A stretch of 64,000 nt of DNA from Bacillus sp. sid0103 (GCF_019219025.1 NZ_JAHUWN010000026.1:45086-109085); one strand, 5' to 3'. Counted from the stretch's first letter, positions 1 to 8,620 are shown. Notes: generated by a model from the sequence alone, not told the origin. Numbers and translations: made by a program.

Positions 1-1022
1 CCTTGAATTCCTCCCCATGCATCCCAGATAGAATCCGTTGTTTTCATCGAATATAGGCATGGAGAATGATCCGATCCAATTGTGTCAATCCAGCCGCTCT
101 GAAGGCAGTCCCATAACCCTTCTACCTCATCGCGCGGTCTTAATGGCGGTGCACATTTAAGGATTGCCCCACTTTTAAGAAAATCTTCTTCATCAAATAT
201 CAAATAATGAGGGCAGGTTTCCACTGTGACGTCTACTCCGCTTTTTTTGGCTTGTTCGATTAGTCCAATTACTTTCGCCGAACTAATATGAACAAAATGC
301 AGGGCTGTTCCATATTTTGCAGCAAGCTCTAAGGCATAGCTGACTGCTGTCTCTTCTGCAGATATGGGTCTGCTCGCAAGAAAGGCCTCCCGTTCATTAA
401 TCCCGGCTCTATGTTTATAAAAAGCTGTCCATTTATTAATCTCCTCATTCCATTCTGCATGAAGGGCGAGGATCTTCTTATGTTCCTTTGCTGCTTGCAT
501 GGCTTGTTTTAATCCATCTGGTGAAACAAAGTGGAAATCTTCAATCCCACTCTCACTCATAAATGCTTTCCAAGCAATAATTCCCTCACCCATTTGAGAG
601 AGTTCCTGCCGGTTAGTGAGGTTCGTGTCAGTCATTCCTCCCCACAAGGCATAATCAACATATGACCTTGCAGTTAAATAGTCCTTCTTATCTTGTAAAT
701 TCTTAAAATTGGTGACAGAGGGGGCACAGTTCAGCGGCATATCAAAGATCGTCGTTGTTCCACCGATAGCTGCGGCCCGGCTGCCTGTCTCGATTCCTTC
801 CCATTCGGTTCTTCCTGGATCATTAAAATGGACATGGGCATCGATAAAACCAGGAACCACTAGACAACCGCTTGCATCGATTGTCGTATCTGTTTTCTCA
901 ATCAATGGTTCTGGTTCATTTTTTTGAAAGGATTCTATCCGTCCATCAATCACGCGAATATTTACCTCGCGAAAGCCTTCCTCGGTAAAAACTAGCCCAT
1001 TCTTCACCCATAGTTCTTTCAT
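1..1022 (-). CDS. allB: Allantoinase, 3' end outside window
   Basis: Hydrolyses allantoin to allantoate in purine degradation; cytosolic amidohydrolase. My translation from the ATG at 1022 gives about 340 residues; the family is usually near 450, so roughly the last quarter lies beyond the left edge. The metal motif DAHVHFNDPGRTEWEG is visible (His63, His65), with a candidate carboxylated lysine in IIAWKAFMS (about residue 152), LHAEW and VHISS histidines, and GSDHSP. A strong AAGGAGGGG ribosome site lies 6 nt upstream. The gene follows the HIU hydrolase stop by 13 nt, so it is the distal gene of the uric acid operon. Dihydropyrimidinase is the main alternative, but the DPGRTEWEG motif and the neighbours favour allantoinase. 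Confidence 0.93.
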   Translation of the reverse strand, partial: MKELWVKNGLVFTEEGFREVNIRVIDGRIESFQKNEPEPLIEKTDTTIDASGCLVVPGFIDAHVHFNDPGRTEWEGIETGSRAAAIGGTTTIFDMPLNCAPSVTNFKNLQDKKDYLTARSYVDYALWGGMTDTNLTNRQELSQMGEGIIAWKAFMSESGIEDFHFVSPDGLKQAMQAAKEHKKILALHAEWNEEINKWTAFYKHRAGINEREAFLASRPISAEETAVSYALELAAKYGTALHFVHISSAKVIGLIEQAKKSGVDVTVETCPHYLIFDEEDFLKSGAILKCAPPLRPRDEVEGLWDCLQSGWIDTIGSDHSPCLYSMKTTDSIWDAWGGIQ

Positions 1023-1035
1023 TTTATGCCCCTCC

Positions 1036-1395
1036 TTAACTCCCCCGATAGGTACTGTACCCCCCAGGTGAGATCAACAATGGTACATGATAATGGGATG
1101 CGGGTTCAGAAATGCCAAATCGAATCGGAACACAATCGAAAAATGAAGGATTTCCGATTTGCTTCCCACAATTTCGGAAATAATCTCCAACATAAAAACG
1201 AAGTTCATAGATTCCTATTTTCATGGATGCCCCATCTAAGAGCGGCTGATTAACCCGTCCATCCTCATTTGTGCGGCATGTCAGTATAAATTGAAACAGG
1301 TCATCTGAATCTACTTGCCATAACTCCACTAACACTCCACTTGCAGGCTTACCAATACTTAAGTCCAAGACGTGAGTGGTTAACTTTCCTGTCAT
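1036..1395 (-). CDS. uraH: 5-hydroxyisourate hydrolase (transthyretin-like)
   Basis: Hydrolyses 5-hydroxyisourate, the uricase product, to OHCU. At 119 residues it has the normal length for bacterial HIU hydrolase (PucM in Bacillus). Family landmarks are the N-terminal HVLDLSIGKPA, which carries the first active-site histidine, the central Arg of EDGRVNQPLL, and the C-terminal YHVPLLISPGGYSTYRGS tail. Its ATG overlaps the uricase stop by 4 nt (ATGA), which indicates translational coupling. It sits between uricase and allantoinase, although OHCU decarboxylase, whose substrate it makes, is upstream of uricase. Confidence 0.95.
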   Translation of the reverse strand: MTGKLTTHVLDLSIGKPASGVLVELWQVDSDDLFQFILTCRTNEDGRVNQPLLDGASMKIGIYELRFYVGDYFRNCGKQIGNPSFFDCVPIRFGISEPASHYHVPLLISPGGYSTYRGS

Positions 1396-2345
1396 TTCGG
1401 TGATTCCCCTGTATGTTCTAAATCGTCACGTGTCATCGAGAAACATTGAAACCCATATGGAGGGCGCGGTTCGGTAAATACCTTTCCTTCTTGCGAGGCA
1501 GGAATCTCGTCTAAAACGGTTTCCCAGGTTCTGTTATTGGATTCAAAGCGAACCTCCACCAACTGTGGAAATCGCTCTAATATGCGAAGGCCAATACGAT
1601 AGATAAGATTTTGGATGGAAGGAGAATTCTCTTCATGAAAAACGGTATAAGCAATATCCCTTATTTGCTCTGCTGCGACATACCCATCATTCGTACCGCC
1701 CTTAGCATCCTCGAAATCGTTATAACGCCACCCTATATTTAAAAAGATAAAGAGCGGGCGGTCATAGGATTCCGGCAGTGTGGTATATTCATCCCGTACA
1801 AACCCGTAAAAGGAACTTCCTCGCACCTTTAGCAGTTTAAGCCCCTTCAAACTACAGAGATGATCAGATGTGAGGATCTCTTCCTCAGAGCGTTTCACTT
1901 CAACTGAAGCCATGGATTGTTCATTTAATGAATAACGAAACACGAATGGACTTGCTTCAAAGCCATTGTTCGTTGGCACTGGAAGTTCATCAAATGGGAT
2001 TTGTTCACTAGAAATATCAACAGCACTCATATGGGAATATGTTTCAAGGAAACGACGGGCGACAAATTCTAAGAATCCTTCTTGGGTTGAACCTTTATAA
2101 TCACCAGCATGTTTTAGAATAAAATTTTTCATCGAATCGGTAGCCACTATTAATCTATTATCTCCATCTTTAAATGACGATAGGAAGGCATCCCCTTCAA
2201 CCGCAACCTTTACATTCATTCCAAAAAGAATATTACTGCGCCCTTTGAAGGTTGATTCAGGAATCGACCGAACTCCCGTAAGCGGTACTGCATAAGTGCG
2301 ATAAACCCAAACATCTGCTTTTCCATAGCGCATCGTTCTTTGCAT
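1392..2345 (-). CDS. pucL: Urate oxidase (uricase), stand-alone form
   Basis: Oxidises urate with O2 to 5-hydroxyisourate. 317 residues, cofactor-free T-fold enzyme. Recognisable segments are the N-terminal RTMRYGKADVWVYRTY, VATDSMKNF with the Thr-Asp pair near the active site, FLETYSHM, SFYGFVRDEYTTLPE, SPSIQNLIYRIG and PRPPYGFQCF near the C-terminus. It matches the uricase half of Bacillus subtilis PucL from my memory of that sequence. In PucL the OHCU decarboxylase and uricase domains are one polypeptide; here the decarboxylase is a separate gene ending 61 nt upstream (stop at 2407), so this is a split version. The symbol is used by analogy. Confidence 0.94.
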   Translation of the reverse strand: MQRTMRYGKADVWVYRTYAVPLTGVRSIPESTFKGRSNILFGMNVKVAVEGDAFLSSFKDGDNRLIVATDSMKNFILKHAGDYKGSTQEGFLEFVARRFLETYSHMSAVDISSEQIPFDELPVPTNNGFEASPFVFRYSLNEQSMASVEVKRSEEEILTSDHLCSLKGLKLLKVRGSSFYGFVRDEYTTLPESYDRPLFIFLNIGWRYNDFEDAKGGTNDGYVAAEQIRDIAYTVFHEENSPSIQNLIYRIGLRILERFPQLVEVRFESNNRTWETVLDEIPASQEGKVFTEPRPPYGFQCFSMTRDDLEHTGESPK

Positions 2346-2406
2346 ACCATCATCCCCCTTTATAAATAGTTAGGTTGTCTCATTAGCTTGCCAAAGGGAC
2401 AACTTC

Positions 2407-2871
2407 TTAGATAACATCATTTAAGCGAAACCCGGCAATTTTATAGACCTCATTTAAGGCTGTCTGGAATTCTAGTTCATAGGTATTACCAACACGCTGT
2501 TGCATCGCAGCCAGGATAGTCGCTTTGGTTTGACCCTTAACCGCCATGATAAAAGGAAAGCCAAATTGCTCGACATACTTTTGATTCAGTGATAGAAACT
2601 CCTTATGCTCATCCTTTGATAGCCGGTCAAGACCTGCTCCCGCTTGCTCTTTTTCGGAAACCTCCGATATTTTTAATCTGGTTCCAAGATCCGGATGGGC
2701 TCGGAGCAGTGCCAATTGCAAAGCTTCCTCTGCATTTTTTACAACTGTAACCATTGTTTGTAAAAGTTCCTCGCGAGAATTTAACGGCAGACTTTCCCAT
2801 ACCAGCGAGCCCACCCATGGGGAATGCTCAAACACCCATCCTACTTTCTTCACAAACTCTTCTTTGTTCAA
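2407..2871 (-). CDS. uraD: OHCU decarboxylase
   Basis: Decarboxylates 2-oxo-4-hydroxy-4-carboxy-5-ureidoimidazoline to S-allantoin. The 154-residue frame shows FEHSPWV with the catalytic His, RAHPDLG, EKEQAGAGLD and FGFPFIMAVKG, all family hallmarks. The start is uncertain. The annotated start is a TTG at 2871 with poor ribosome-site support, while the frame stays open upstream to a TGA at 2908-2910. A CTG codon at 2899-2901 lies about 7 nt after GAGAGGGTG, and the added residues (LQLTIEKLNQ) resemble the start of B. subtilis PucL. A CTG start is therefore possible. In PucL this domain is fused to uricase; here a stop and a 61-nt gap separate them. Confidence 0.92.
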   Translation of the reverse strand: MNKEEFVKKVGWVFEHSPWVGSLVWESLPLNSREELLQTMVTVVKNAEEALQLALLRAHPDLGTRLKISEVSEKEQAGAGLDRLSKDEHKEFLSLNQKYVEQFGFPFIMAVKGQTKATILAAMQQRVGNTYELEFQTALNEVYKIAGFRLNDVI

Positions 2872-2923
2872 TTGATTTAATTTCTCTATCGTAAGCTGCA
2901 GGCTACTTCACCCTCTCTTTCTT

Positions 2924-3019
2924 TTATCCTAGACACGGATCGTTGAACCGAGCGAATAATCCCGCCATATCCTGTACAGCGACAGAGATTTCCTCTGCTT
3001 TTTCAGCACTCGTGCCCAC
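2924..3019 (-). CDS. Putative 31-residue ORF between pucB and OHCU decarboxylase
   Basis: A GTG at 3019 inside the end of pucB opens a frame of 31 codons (MGTSAEKAEEISVAVQDMAG then LFARFNDPCLG), overlapping pucB by 17 nt. Its TAA at 2924-2926 lies just upstream of the ribosome site of the next gene. The residue content looks protein-like, with an amphipathic helix followed by a Cys near the end. I do not recognise the family. It could be a small coupled gene, or the C-terminal relic of a lost larger gene (the xanthine dehydrogenase subunits often found here are absent). Low to moderate certainty. Confidence 0.35.
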   Translation of the reverse strand: MGTSAEKAEEISVAVQDMAGLFARFNDPCLG

Positions 3020-3647
3020 ACCCTTTCAGACATTCATAATCTTCTTTCGTATCCACATCAAAAAAGTCCCATTCACTTTCATAGTCCACTAGTTTTCCAG
3101 TCATTGGGGTCTTATTGAACAACTGTCGTGCCCCTTCGTCCCCCTTGAGTTTTAGTAACTCAGGAACCATCTTTGGTGAAAAAATAATGGGCGGCCTTGG
3201 AATCCCCTGAAAACTTGCAGCCAGAAACGGAATATCGATATGTTGCTGGATACCCTTTAGGTATCGGAAAATCAAATCATTGATGATCCTTACTGACAGA
3301 AGTGGTTGATCAGCAAGAAGAACCATGATCCCTTTTGGTTCCATTTCGATAGCTGTCGACAAACCACGATTCAAGGAATGTGCCTGCCCTTTATCCGCAT
3401 CTTGACATATCACCGCTTCCCAATTTTTCCGGAGTGGGATTCGCCAAAGAGTGTCATCAATCCAGTTAAGCCGATCTGCTTCCCTTGTCACCACAATCGT
3501 ATAGCTTAATTCAGAACTTACCGCCTTTTCTAAGACGGCATTACCAATGGTTTTCTCCCCCAGAGGGAGTGCCAACTTGTTAATCCCCATCCGCTGACTC
3601 TTACCCGCCGCAAGATAGACTGCGATGACACCATGGTTATCCTTCAC
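3003..3647 (-). CDS. pucB: MobA/MocA-like nucleotidyltransferase (PucB)
   Basis: Probably transfers CMP or GMP to molybdopterin while maturing a molybdenum hydroxylase such as xanthine dehydrogenase. The 214-residue protein starts with the nucleotide-binding signature YLAAGKSQRMGINKLALPL (LAAGxSxRMG then Lys), followed by VLLADQP with the metal-binding Asp, and a C-terminal DVDTKEDYECL typical of MocA-type enzymes. It overlaps the upstream xdhC-like gene by 11 nt. In B. subtilis the pucA-pucB pair precedes the dehydrogenase genes pucCDE; those genes are not present in this window, so the client enzyme must be encoded elsewhere or be missing. Confidence 0.88.
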   Translation of the reverse strand: MKDNHGVIAVYLAAGKSQRMGINKLALPLGEKTIGNAVLEKAVSSELSYTIVVTREADRLNWIDDTLWRIPLRKNWEAVICQDADKGQAHSLNRGLSTAIEMEPKGIMVLLADQPLLSVRIINDLIFRYLKGIQQHIDIPFLAASFQGIPRPPIIFSPKMVPELLKLKGDEGARQLFNKTPMTGKLVDYESEWDFFDVDTKEDYECLKGCGHEC

Positions 3648-4695
3648 GTGTCATCACCTTTTGCTGCTTTTTATTGCGCTGCTGTTGTATTAATTCAGCG
3701 ACAATACTGATTGCAATCTCCTCTGGTCCTTCAGCTCCAATCGATAGACCAGCGGGACTGTTAATGTCTGAAATTACAGTCTCCCCCTCAAGAAGCCGTT
3801 GTGTCCTTCTTCTGGGACTAAGAACTCCTAAATACCTTAGGTCCTCCCCTTTTATATATTTCAATATTTCCTGATTCTTTTGAAATTGGTGAGTAAGTAT
3901 TAAGACTGAATCAGCACGGGTTAGTTGAAGCAATGGAATCGTTTCGCTCGGATAACCGACCAGCAATCGGTCAGCATCAGGAAAGTGATCCTCATTGCAA
4001 AATGCAGAGCTCCAATCTAAAACAGTCACTGAAAAGCCTGCCAGCGAGGCAATCTTTACCAATGGCACTGCATCAGCACCAGCGCCAAATACAACTAATC
4101 TAGGTTTTGGTTCATATGAATGGACATAAACAGTAGAGGATAATTCCGTAACATATTTTATCCCGCTTTTTGGGAAGGATTGATGAATATCGTTTAAGAG
4201 ACATTTTATCTCCCTTGATACACTGCCATGCCATTTACCAAAATGATGTTTATCATCTGACACAAATAAATAGTCAGAAACAGAAAACTCATTGGTCATT
4301 TTTTTTATCATCGTGACTCGTTTCCCATTATCCAAATGGCACTTCAACTTACCTAGATGATCATGAAGAAAGGCGTCGACAGGTTCGAGCAGCACGTGGA
4401 TGGCCCCGTTACAACCTGCCCCCTGTCCCCATGACAAATCTCCCTCCTCACGCAGATCATAAATAACGGTTTGAACAGTCCCACCATTCCGGGCTTCCTG
4501 AACTCGATAGGATAAGTCTGTTTCTAGACAGCCCGCACTTAACATACCAATCTGTGTCCCGTCACTCCGAAACAACATGGTCGTACCCTCTTTTTGATAA
4601 GCGGATCCTTCTACATGAATAATCGTAGCGAGGACATCTCCTTCATGATGTGAATCAGAATATAAGGCATTTAAGATTTCATGAATCCCTTCCAT
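3637..4695 (-). CDS. pucA: XdhC/CoxI-family maturation factor (PucA-like)
   Basis: Chaperone-like factor that inserts sulfurated molybdenum cofactor into xanthine dehydrogenase-type enzymes. The 352 residues show the N-terminal XdhC domain (HVEGSAYQKEGTTMLF; MLSAGCLETDLSYRV with the conserved Cys; WGQGAGCNG) and a C-terminal Rossmann domain (LVVFGAGADAVPLVKIA, then VTVLDWS) ending near IGAEGPEEIAISIVAELI. It is the first gene of the purine catabolic operon and overlaps pucB by 11 nt. The upstream region holds a TA-rich stretch near 4715-4740 and then a dispersed repeat; I did not find a convincing PucR box. Confidence 0.9.
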   Translation of the reverse strand: MEGIHEILNALYSDSHHEGDVLATIIHVEGSAYQKEGTTMLFRSDGTQIGMLSAGCLETDLSYRVQEARNGGTVQTVIYDLREEGDLSWGQGAGCNGAIHVLLEPVDAFLHDHLGKLKCHLDNGKRVTMIKKMTNEFSVSDYLFVSDDKHHFGKWHGSVSREIKCLLNDIHQSFPKSGIKYVTELSSTVYVHSYEPKPRLVVFGAGADAVPLVKIASLAGFSVTVLDWSSAFCNEDHFPDADRLLVGYPSETIPLLQLTRADSVLILTHQFQKNQEILKYIKGEDLRYLGVLSPRRRTQRLLEGETVISDINSPAGLSIGAEGPEEIAISIVAELIQQQRNKKQQKVMTREG

Positions 4696-4977
4696 CTATG
4701 ACCCCCTATTCTTTCCTAGTTATATAACTATATATATATGGTAGACCTCCCAAAATACACCCATGTTCTTTTTCAAATTTCTTCTGACTGGGTTGATTTA
4801 TGTAGAAAGACAAACATGTGTAACAATGTGCCATGTCATCTTTTTTCACCATAATATCTAAAATAGGAACTAGTATCTACACAGGTGTCATATAATCTTA
4901 CATAGAAAATGAAACGATTGATTTCTTCCTTTTTACAGAAATAGATTAGTCTGTAGGGGACTTCATCCCTTTTTTTA

Positions 4978-5170
4978 AAAAAGGCAATTTTAAAACTTAT
5001 TGTTGATTTTGGCACCCTGTTGATTGGAGTGGAAGGCGCGAAGACTCCTGCGGGAGGACGGGGCAGGGGAGACCCCGCAGGAGCGCAGCGACGAGGAGGC
5101 TCCCCGGACCGCCCGCGGAAAGCGAAGCGCCTGGAGCGGAAATCAACAGGCAAGTTAAACAGAGTATAAA
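4978..5170 (+). repeat. GC-rich Bacillaceae dispersed repeat, copy 1
   Basis: This GC-rich block stands out from its AT-rich surroundings in the gene-free stretch 4696-5349. It begins around TTATTGTTGATTTTGG, contains TTGATTGGAGTGG, a strong imperfect hairpin (CTCCTGCGGG with CCCGCAGGAG) and CCCGCGGAAAGCGAAGCGCC, and closes with GGAGCGGAAATCAAC. Two shorter relatives occur at about 41099-41223 and 59674-59795. The outer ends of this copy are degenerate. Open frames across it are products of base composition and are not called as genes. The family is common in intergenic regions of Bacillus-like genomes as I recall; no transposase is present. Confidence 0.75.
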
Positions 5171-5349
5171 AAAATGTTGGCAGATAACCTTACAATAATG
5201 GAGCATTTGTAAGCATCATGATGAATAATGTATGTTAAGTTACTTCTCTGTCATCAATTTCTGGTCCTCCAGGCTAACTCCAACCGGAAATTCATCACAT
5301 GTGTAATCAATCCTAATAGACTAATTGAAAAATAGAATGGAGGGGTTAT

Positions 5350-5820
5350 ATGTCAGATCCACACTTTATGGATAAAGCAATTGAGCTGGCGCTAAATAAT
5401 GTTTTGACTAAACAAGGCGGACCCTTTGGAGCGGTCGTAGTCAAGGATGGAAAAATCATTGGTGTTGGCCGGAACCAAGTAACGGGGACCAACGATCCTA
5501 CTGCACACGCGGAAGTGCAAGCCATTCGAGATGCCTGCCGGAATTTAAACGACTTTCAGCTGATCGACTGTGAAATCTATACCAGCTGTGAACCTTGTCC
5601 GATGTGTATCGGCGCGATTTACTGGGCTCGCCCCAAGGCTGTTTATTATGCCTGCACTAAACAAGATGCGGCAAAGATCGGCTTCGATGATCAATTTATA
5701 TATGACCAACTATCCCTACCTGTTGAATATCGAAAAATACCGATGATAAAAATTTTTCCGACTGATGGTGACTTGCCGTTTAGAACATGGGAGATTGCAC
5801 AGGATAAAGTGGAATATTAA
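5350..5820 (+). CDS. guaD: Guanine deaminase (CDA-fold)
   Basis: Deaminates guanine to xanthine; zinc enzyme of the cytidine/deoxycytidylate deaminase fold. 156 residues, the same length as B. subtilis GuaD. The Zn motif is plain: DPTAHAEVQAI (His ligand and catalytic Glu) followed by TSCEPCPMCIGAIYWARP (two Cys ligands). It starts at an ATG preceded by TGGAGGGG. The adenine deaminase gene follows after 24 nt, so the two probably form one transcript that feeds hypoxanthine and xanthine into the divergently oriented purine degradation operon. I looked for a purine riboswitch in the leader and saw none. Confidence 0.95.
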   Translation: MSDPHFMDKAIELALNNVLTKQGGPFGAVVVKDGKIIGVGRNQVTGTNDPTAHAEVQAIRDACRNLNDFQLIDCEIYTSCEPCPMCIGAIYWARPKAVYYACTKQDAAKIGFDDQFIYDQLSLPVEYRKIPMIKIFPTDGDLPFRTWEIAQDKVEY

Positions 5821-5844
5821 TCTGACAGAAGAGGATGTTGTCCT

Positions 5845-7584
5845 ATGGAGGAAAATCAATTAAAGAGGAGAATCTCTGTAGCCTCTAAACGAAAGCCAGC
5901 AGATACTGTTATTAAAAATGGCAAAATTATCGATGTCTTTTCTGGCGAAATTGTTGCAGGAGACATTGCAATCGTTGATGGATACATTGCAGGGATCGGA
6001 GAATATGAGGGGAAAAAGACGATTGATGCGAAGGGTCAATATATTTCCCCCGCTTTCATCGATGGTCATGTTCACATTGAATCCTCGATGGTCACACCAA
6101 AGGAATTTGCAAGGGTTCTTCTGCCGCACGGGGTGACCACGGTTATTGCCGACCCTCATGAAATTGCCAACGTATTAGGAACGGATGGAATACAATACAT
6201 GCTTGATTCCTCGGAAAATCTACCGTTTGACTTTTTCTTTATGCTTCCTTCATGTGTTCCAGCGACCGAATTTGAAAATTCTGGTGCAACCCTCACTGCC
6301 GATGACCTCAAACCGTTTTATCAACAGCCACGTGTGTTAGGGCTAGCTGAAGTCATGAATTTTCCAGCAGTCTTACAAGCTGAACCTGACATGCTTGAAA
6401 AAATCTTAACAGCCCAACAAGCCGGCAAAAAAATTGACGGCCATGCTGCAGGGTTATCACCGAATGATATCAATGTTTATATGGCGGCTGGGATTCGCAC
6501 CGATCATGAAAGCACAACAGCTTCAGAGGCAAAAGAGCGTCTCAGAAGAGGAATGTATGTAATGATTCGCGAAGGGACGGTTGCAAAGGATTTACAACAA
6601 TTGATTCCAATCGTCAATGAGCGCAATGCCAGAAGATGCTTATTTGTTACCGACGATAAACATTTAGATGACTTGATTCATGACGGCAGCATTGATCACA
6701 ACGTGAGACTTGCCATTGCCTCAGGTCTCTCTACAATTACCGCCATTCAAATGGCAACTATCAATGCAGCAGAATGCTTTGGGCTCGAAGGTAAGGGGGC
6801 GATTGCACCCGGATACAAAGCAGATATTTTCCTGTTTGATGACATTAAAAAACTGACTATTACCAAAGTTTTTAAAGATGGAAAGGTGGTTATCGAAAAT
6901 GGTCAACTTACAATGGAGTTATCCAACCAAACTTTCGTTGAAACCGAGCGATTAAGAAATTCTGTTCGTTTCCATGAACTAACAGAAAATCATTTTCACA
7001 TTCCTTTAAAAACTAACAACGCAAATATCATTGAAATTATTCCCAATAGTCTGGTGACCCGACATATAATTGAAAAGGTTGACACGAATGAAAGTGGATT
7101 CTTTCAAACTTCGATTATTAATGACCAATTAAAGTTGGCCGTCATTGAACGCCATCACCTGAAAAATCAAATTGGTTTAGGAATTGTGAAAGGTTTAGGT
7201 CTAAAATCAGGTGCAATTGCAACCACCATTGCCCATGATTCCCATAACCTTATTATTGCTGGTGCTACGGATGATGATATGGTCACTGCCGCACAAGCGA
7301 TGACGGAGATGCAAGGTGGTCTAGTTGTAGTCAATCATGGAGAAGTGATTGCTTCCTTGGAGCTGTCCATTGCAGGGTTAATGTCGGAGCGGCCGTTTCA
7401 AGAGGTTTATGCAAGTCTTAATGAGATCAATCAAGCACTTAGCAATTTAGGAGCAAATAATCTCTTTAACCCGTTTTTAACCTTATCTTTCCTTGCTCTT
7501 CCGGTCATACCCGAACTGAAACTAACAGATAAAGGGTTGTTTCAGGTTAGTAAATTTAAACATATCAGTCTTGAAGCATATTAA
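5845..7584 (+). CDS. adeC: Adenine deaminase
   Basis: Converts adenine to hypoxanthine. 579 residues, the usual length for the bacterial AdeC family of amidohydrolases. Metal-binding motifs are FIDGHVHIESSMV near residue 75 and GVTTVIADPHEIANV, then DGHAAGLS and DHESTTASEA further on, VTDDKHLDDL, and a C-terminal domain with IAHDSHNLIIAG typical of the AdeC C-terminal half. The ATG follows AGAGGATG at good spacing. It closes the guaD-adeC unit and is followed directly by a strong bidirectional terminator. Confidence 0.96.
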   Translation: MEENQLKRRISVASKRKPADTVIKNGKIIDVFSGEIVAGDIAIVDGYIAGIGEYEGKKTIDAKGQYISPAFIDGHVHIESSMVTPKEFARVLLPHGVTTVIADPHEIANVLGTDGIQYMLDSSENLPFDFFFMLPSCVPATEFENSGATLTADDLKPFYQQPRVLGLAEVMNFPAVLQAEPDMLEKILTAQQAGKKIDGHAAGLSPNDINVYMAAGIRTDHESTTASEAKERLRRGMYVMIREGTVAKDLQQLIPIVNERNARRCLFVTDDKHLDDLIHDGSIDHNVRLAIASGLSTITAIQMATINAAECFGLEGKGAIAPGYKADIFLFDDIKKLTITKVFKDGKVVIENGQLTMELSNQTFVETERLRNSVRFHELTENHFHIPLKTNNANIIEIIPNSLVTRHIIEKVDTNESGFFQTSIINDQLKLAVIERHHLKNQIGLGIVKGLGLKSGAIATTIAHDSHNLIIAGATDDDMVTAAQAMTEMQGGLVVVNHGEVIASLELSIAGLMSERPFQEVYASLNEINQALSNLGANNLFNPFLTLSFLALPVIPELKLTDKGLFQVSKFKHISLEAY

Positions 7585-7630
7585 TAACAAAACATCCTCT
7601 CGCCAATTCGGTCGTGAGGATGTTTTGTTA
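7585..7630. terminator. Bidirectional terminator adeC / BASS transporter
   Basis: Perfect 15-bp inverted arms (TAACAAAACATCCTC and its complement) around a 16-nt loop, with T-rich arm ends in both directions. It lies between the convergent ends of adeC and the BASS transporter gene. Confidence 0.88.
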
Positions 7631-7638
7631 TATTTCCA

Positions 7639-8607
7639 CTATAAGGCGACAGAATCTTGATTTTCCACTTTCTTATTATAATATCTATTAAGAAAATGGC
7701 CATTTAACGAGGCAAGGGTTTGTTGAAACAGCATGCCGATAACCACTGGCACCGCGACTGCAGCAGGAAAGTAGGAAATGGCGATCACTGCTCCTGCACT
7801 GATATTTCTCATTCCACCCGTGAAAGTCAGTGAAATGACGTTATCGCGTCCACCATTAAATAATTTCCCAATTAAAAACGAAAACAAGTATCCAGTCAAT
7901 GCAATCATAAAGACAGTCATAGTAATACTTACTAATTTAAGATTAATATTCTGTAAGTATGGTGCCACAACTGCTCCATTTAGCATGACAACAAATCCCA
8001 TACCAATTTTCGAAAAAGGAGCAAGTCGTGTTCCTAATTGATCTTTAATTTTCCCCTTTGTTGCTTGGTTTAAAAACATACCAATCAGCGAAGGGAGGAC
8101 GACCATTTCCAATAGACCTTTCATAATATTGAAAAAGTCCATTTCAATTCTTTCACCCATAAAAAACGATATCGAGTAGGGAACGATAATAGGTGAAAGC
8201 AAAGTATCTATTAAGATAATCGATAAGACCAACGGGATATTTCCTTTGTATATGGCTACCCATATGAAGCTTGTGACCCCTGTTGGTATCACCATTCCTA
8301 AAACAAGCCCGGTAATCGTATAAATATCACCAGAAAAAACGATATGTCCAACACTCCAAGCCCAAATCGGCATAAGAATATGGAGGATTAACATCGCGAT
8401 AAAAATAGGAAAAGGATGTACGATTGCCTCTTTTAACGAATGGAAATTGGAACTTAAACTCCCTGAGAAGGTCATAAATGCAAAAATCCATGGCACTAAA
8501 TAAGAAAATTCCTTGAGATAAATACTGAAAATTACTCCTGTCAATACCCCAACCGGTGTAATTAATGGCATGATTCTTTCAAGTTGTTTATTTAACTTTT
8601 CCAGCAT
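7639..8607 (-). CDS. yocS: BASS-family sodium-dependent transporter (YocS-like)
   Basis: Integral membrane protein of 322 residues with about nine or ten hydrophobic segments, belonging to the bile acid:sodium symporter superfamily and resembling B. subtilis YocS. Typical features are FMTFSGSLSSNF in the N-terminal half, VLGMVIPTGVTSFIWV, and FTGGMRNISAGAVIAI in the second half, corresponding to the Na+-site crossover region of each repeat. The true substrate is unknown; such proteins carry organic anions. The ATG has GGGAGAT upstream. The rhodanese gene lies 13 nt upstream on the same strand, so the two may be co-transcribed. Confidence 0.85.
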   Translation of the reverse strand: MLEKLNKQLERIMPLITPVGVLTGVIFSIYLKEFSYLVPWIFAFMTFSGSLSSNFHSLKEAIVHPFPIFIAMLILHILMPIWAWSVGHIVFSGDIYTITGLVLGMVIPTGVTSFIWVAIYKGNIPLVLSIILIDTLLSPIIVPYSISFFMGERIEMDFFNIMKGLLEMVVLPSLIGMFLNQATKGKIKDQLGTRLAPFSKIGMGFVVMLNGAVVAPYLQNINLKLVSITMTVFMIALTGYLFSFLIGKLFNGGRDNVISLTFTGGMRNISAGAVIAISYFPAAVAVPVVIGMLFQQTLASLNGHFLNRYYNKKVENQDSVAL

Positions 8608-8620
8608 GTTAAGGATCTCC

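Noticed and set aside
4836..5206. Open frames of 105 and 69 codons on the minus strand
   Set aside because: They run through the GC-rich dispersed repeat; composition is repeat-driven, with no ribosome site or recognisable domain.
5171..5349. Purine riboswitch in the guaD leader
   Set aside because: The conserved three-way junction bases and loop-loop pairing sequences were not found; only weak inverted repeats are present.
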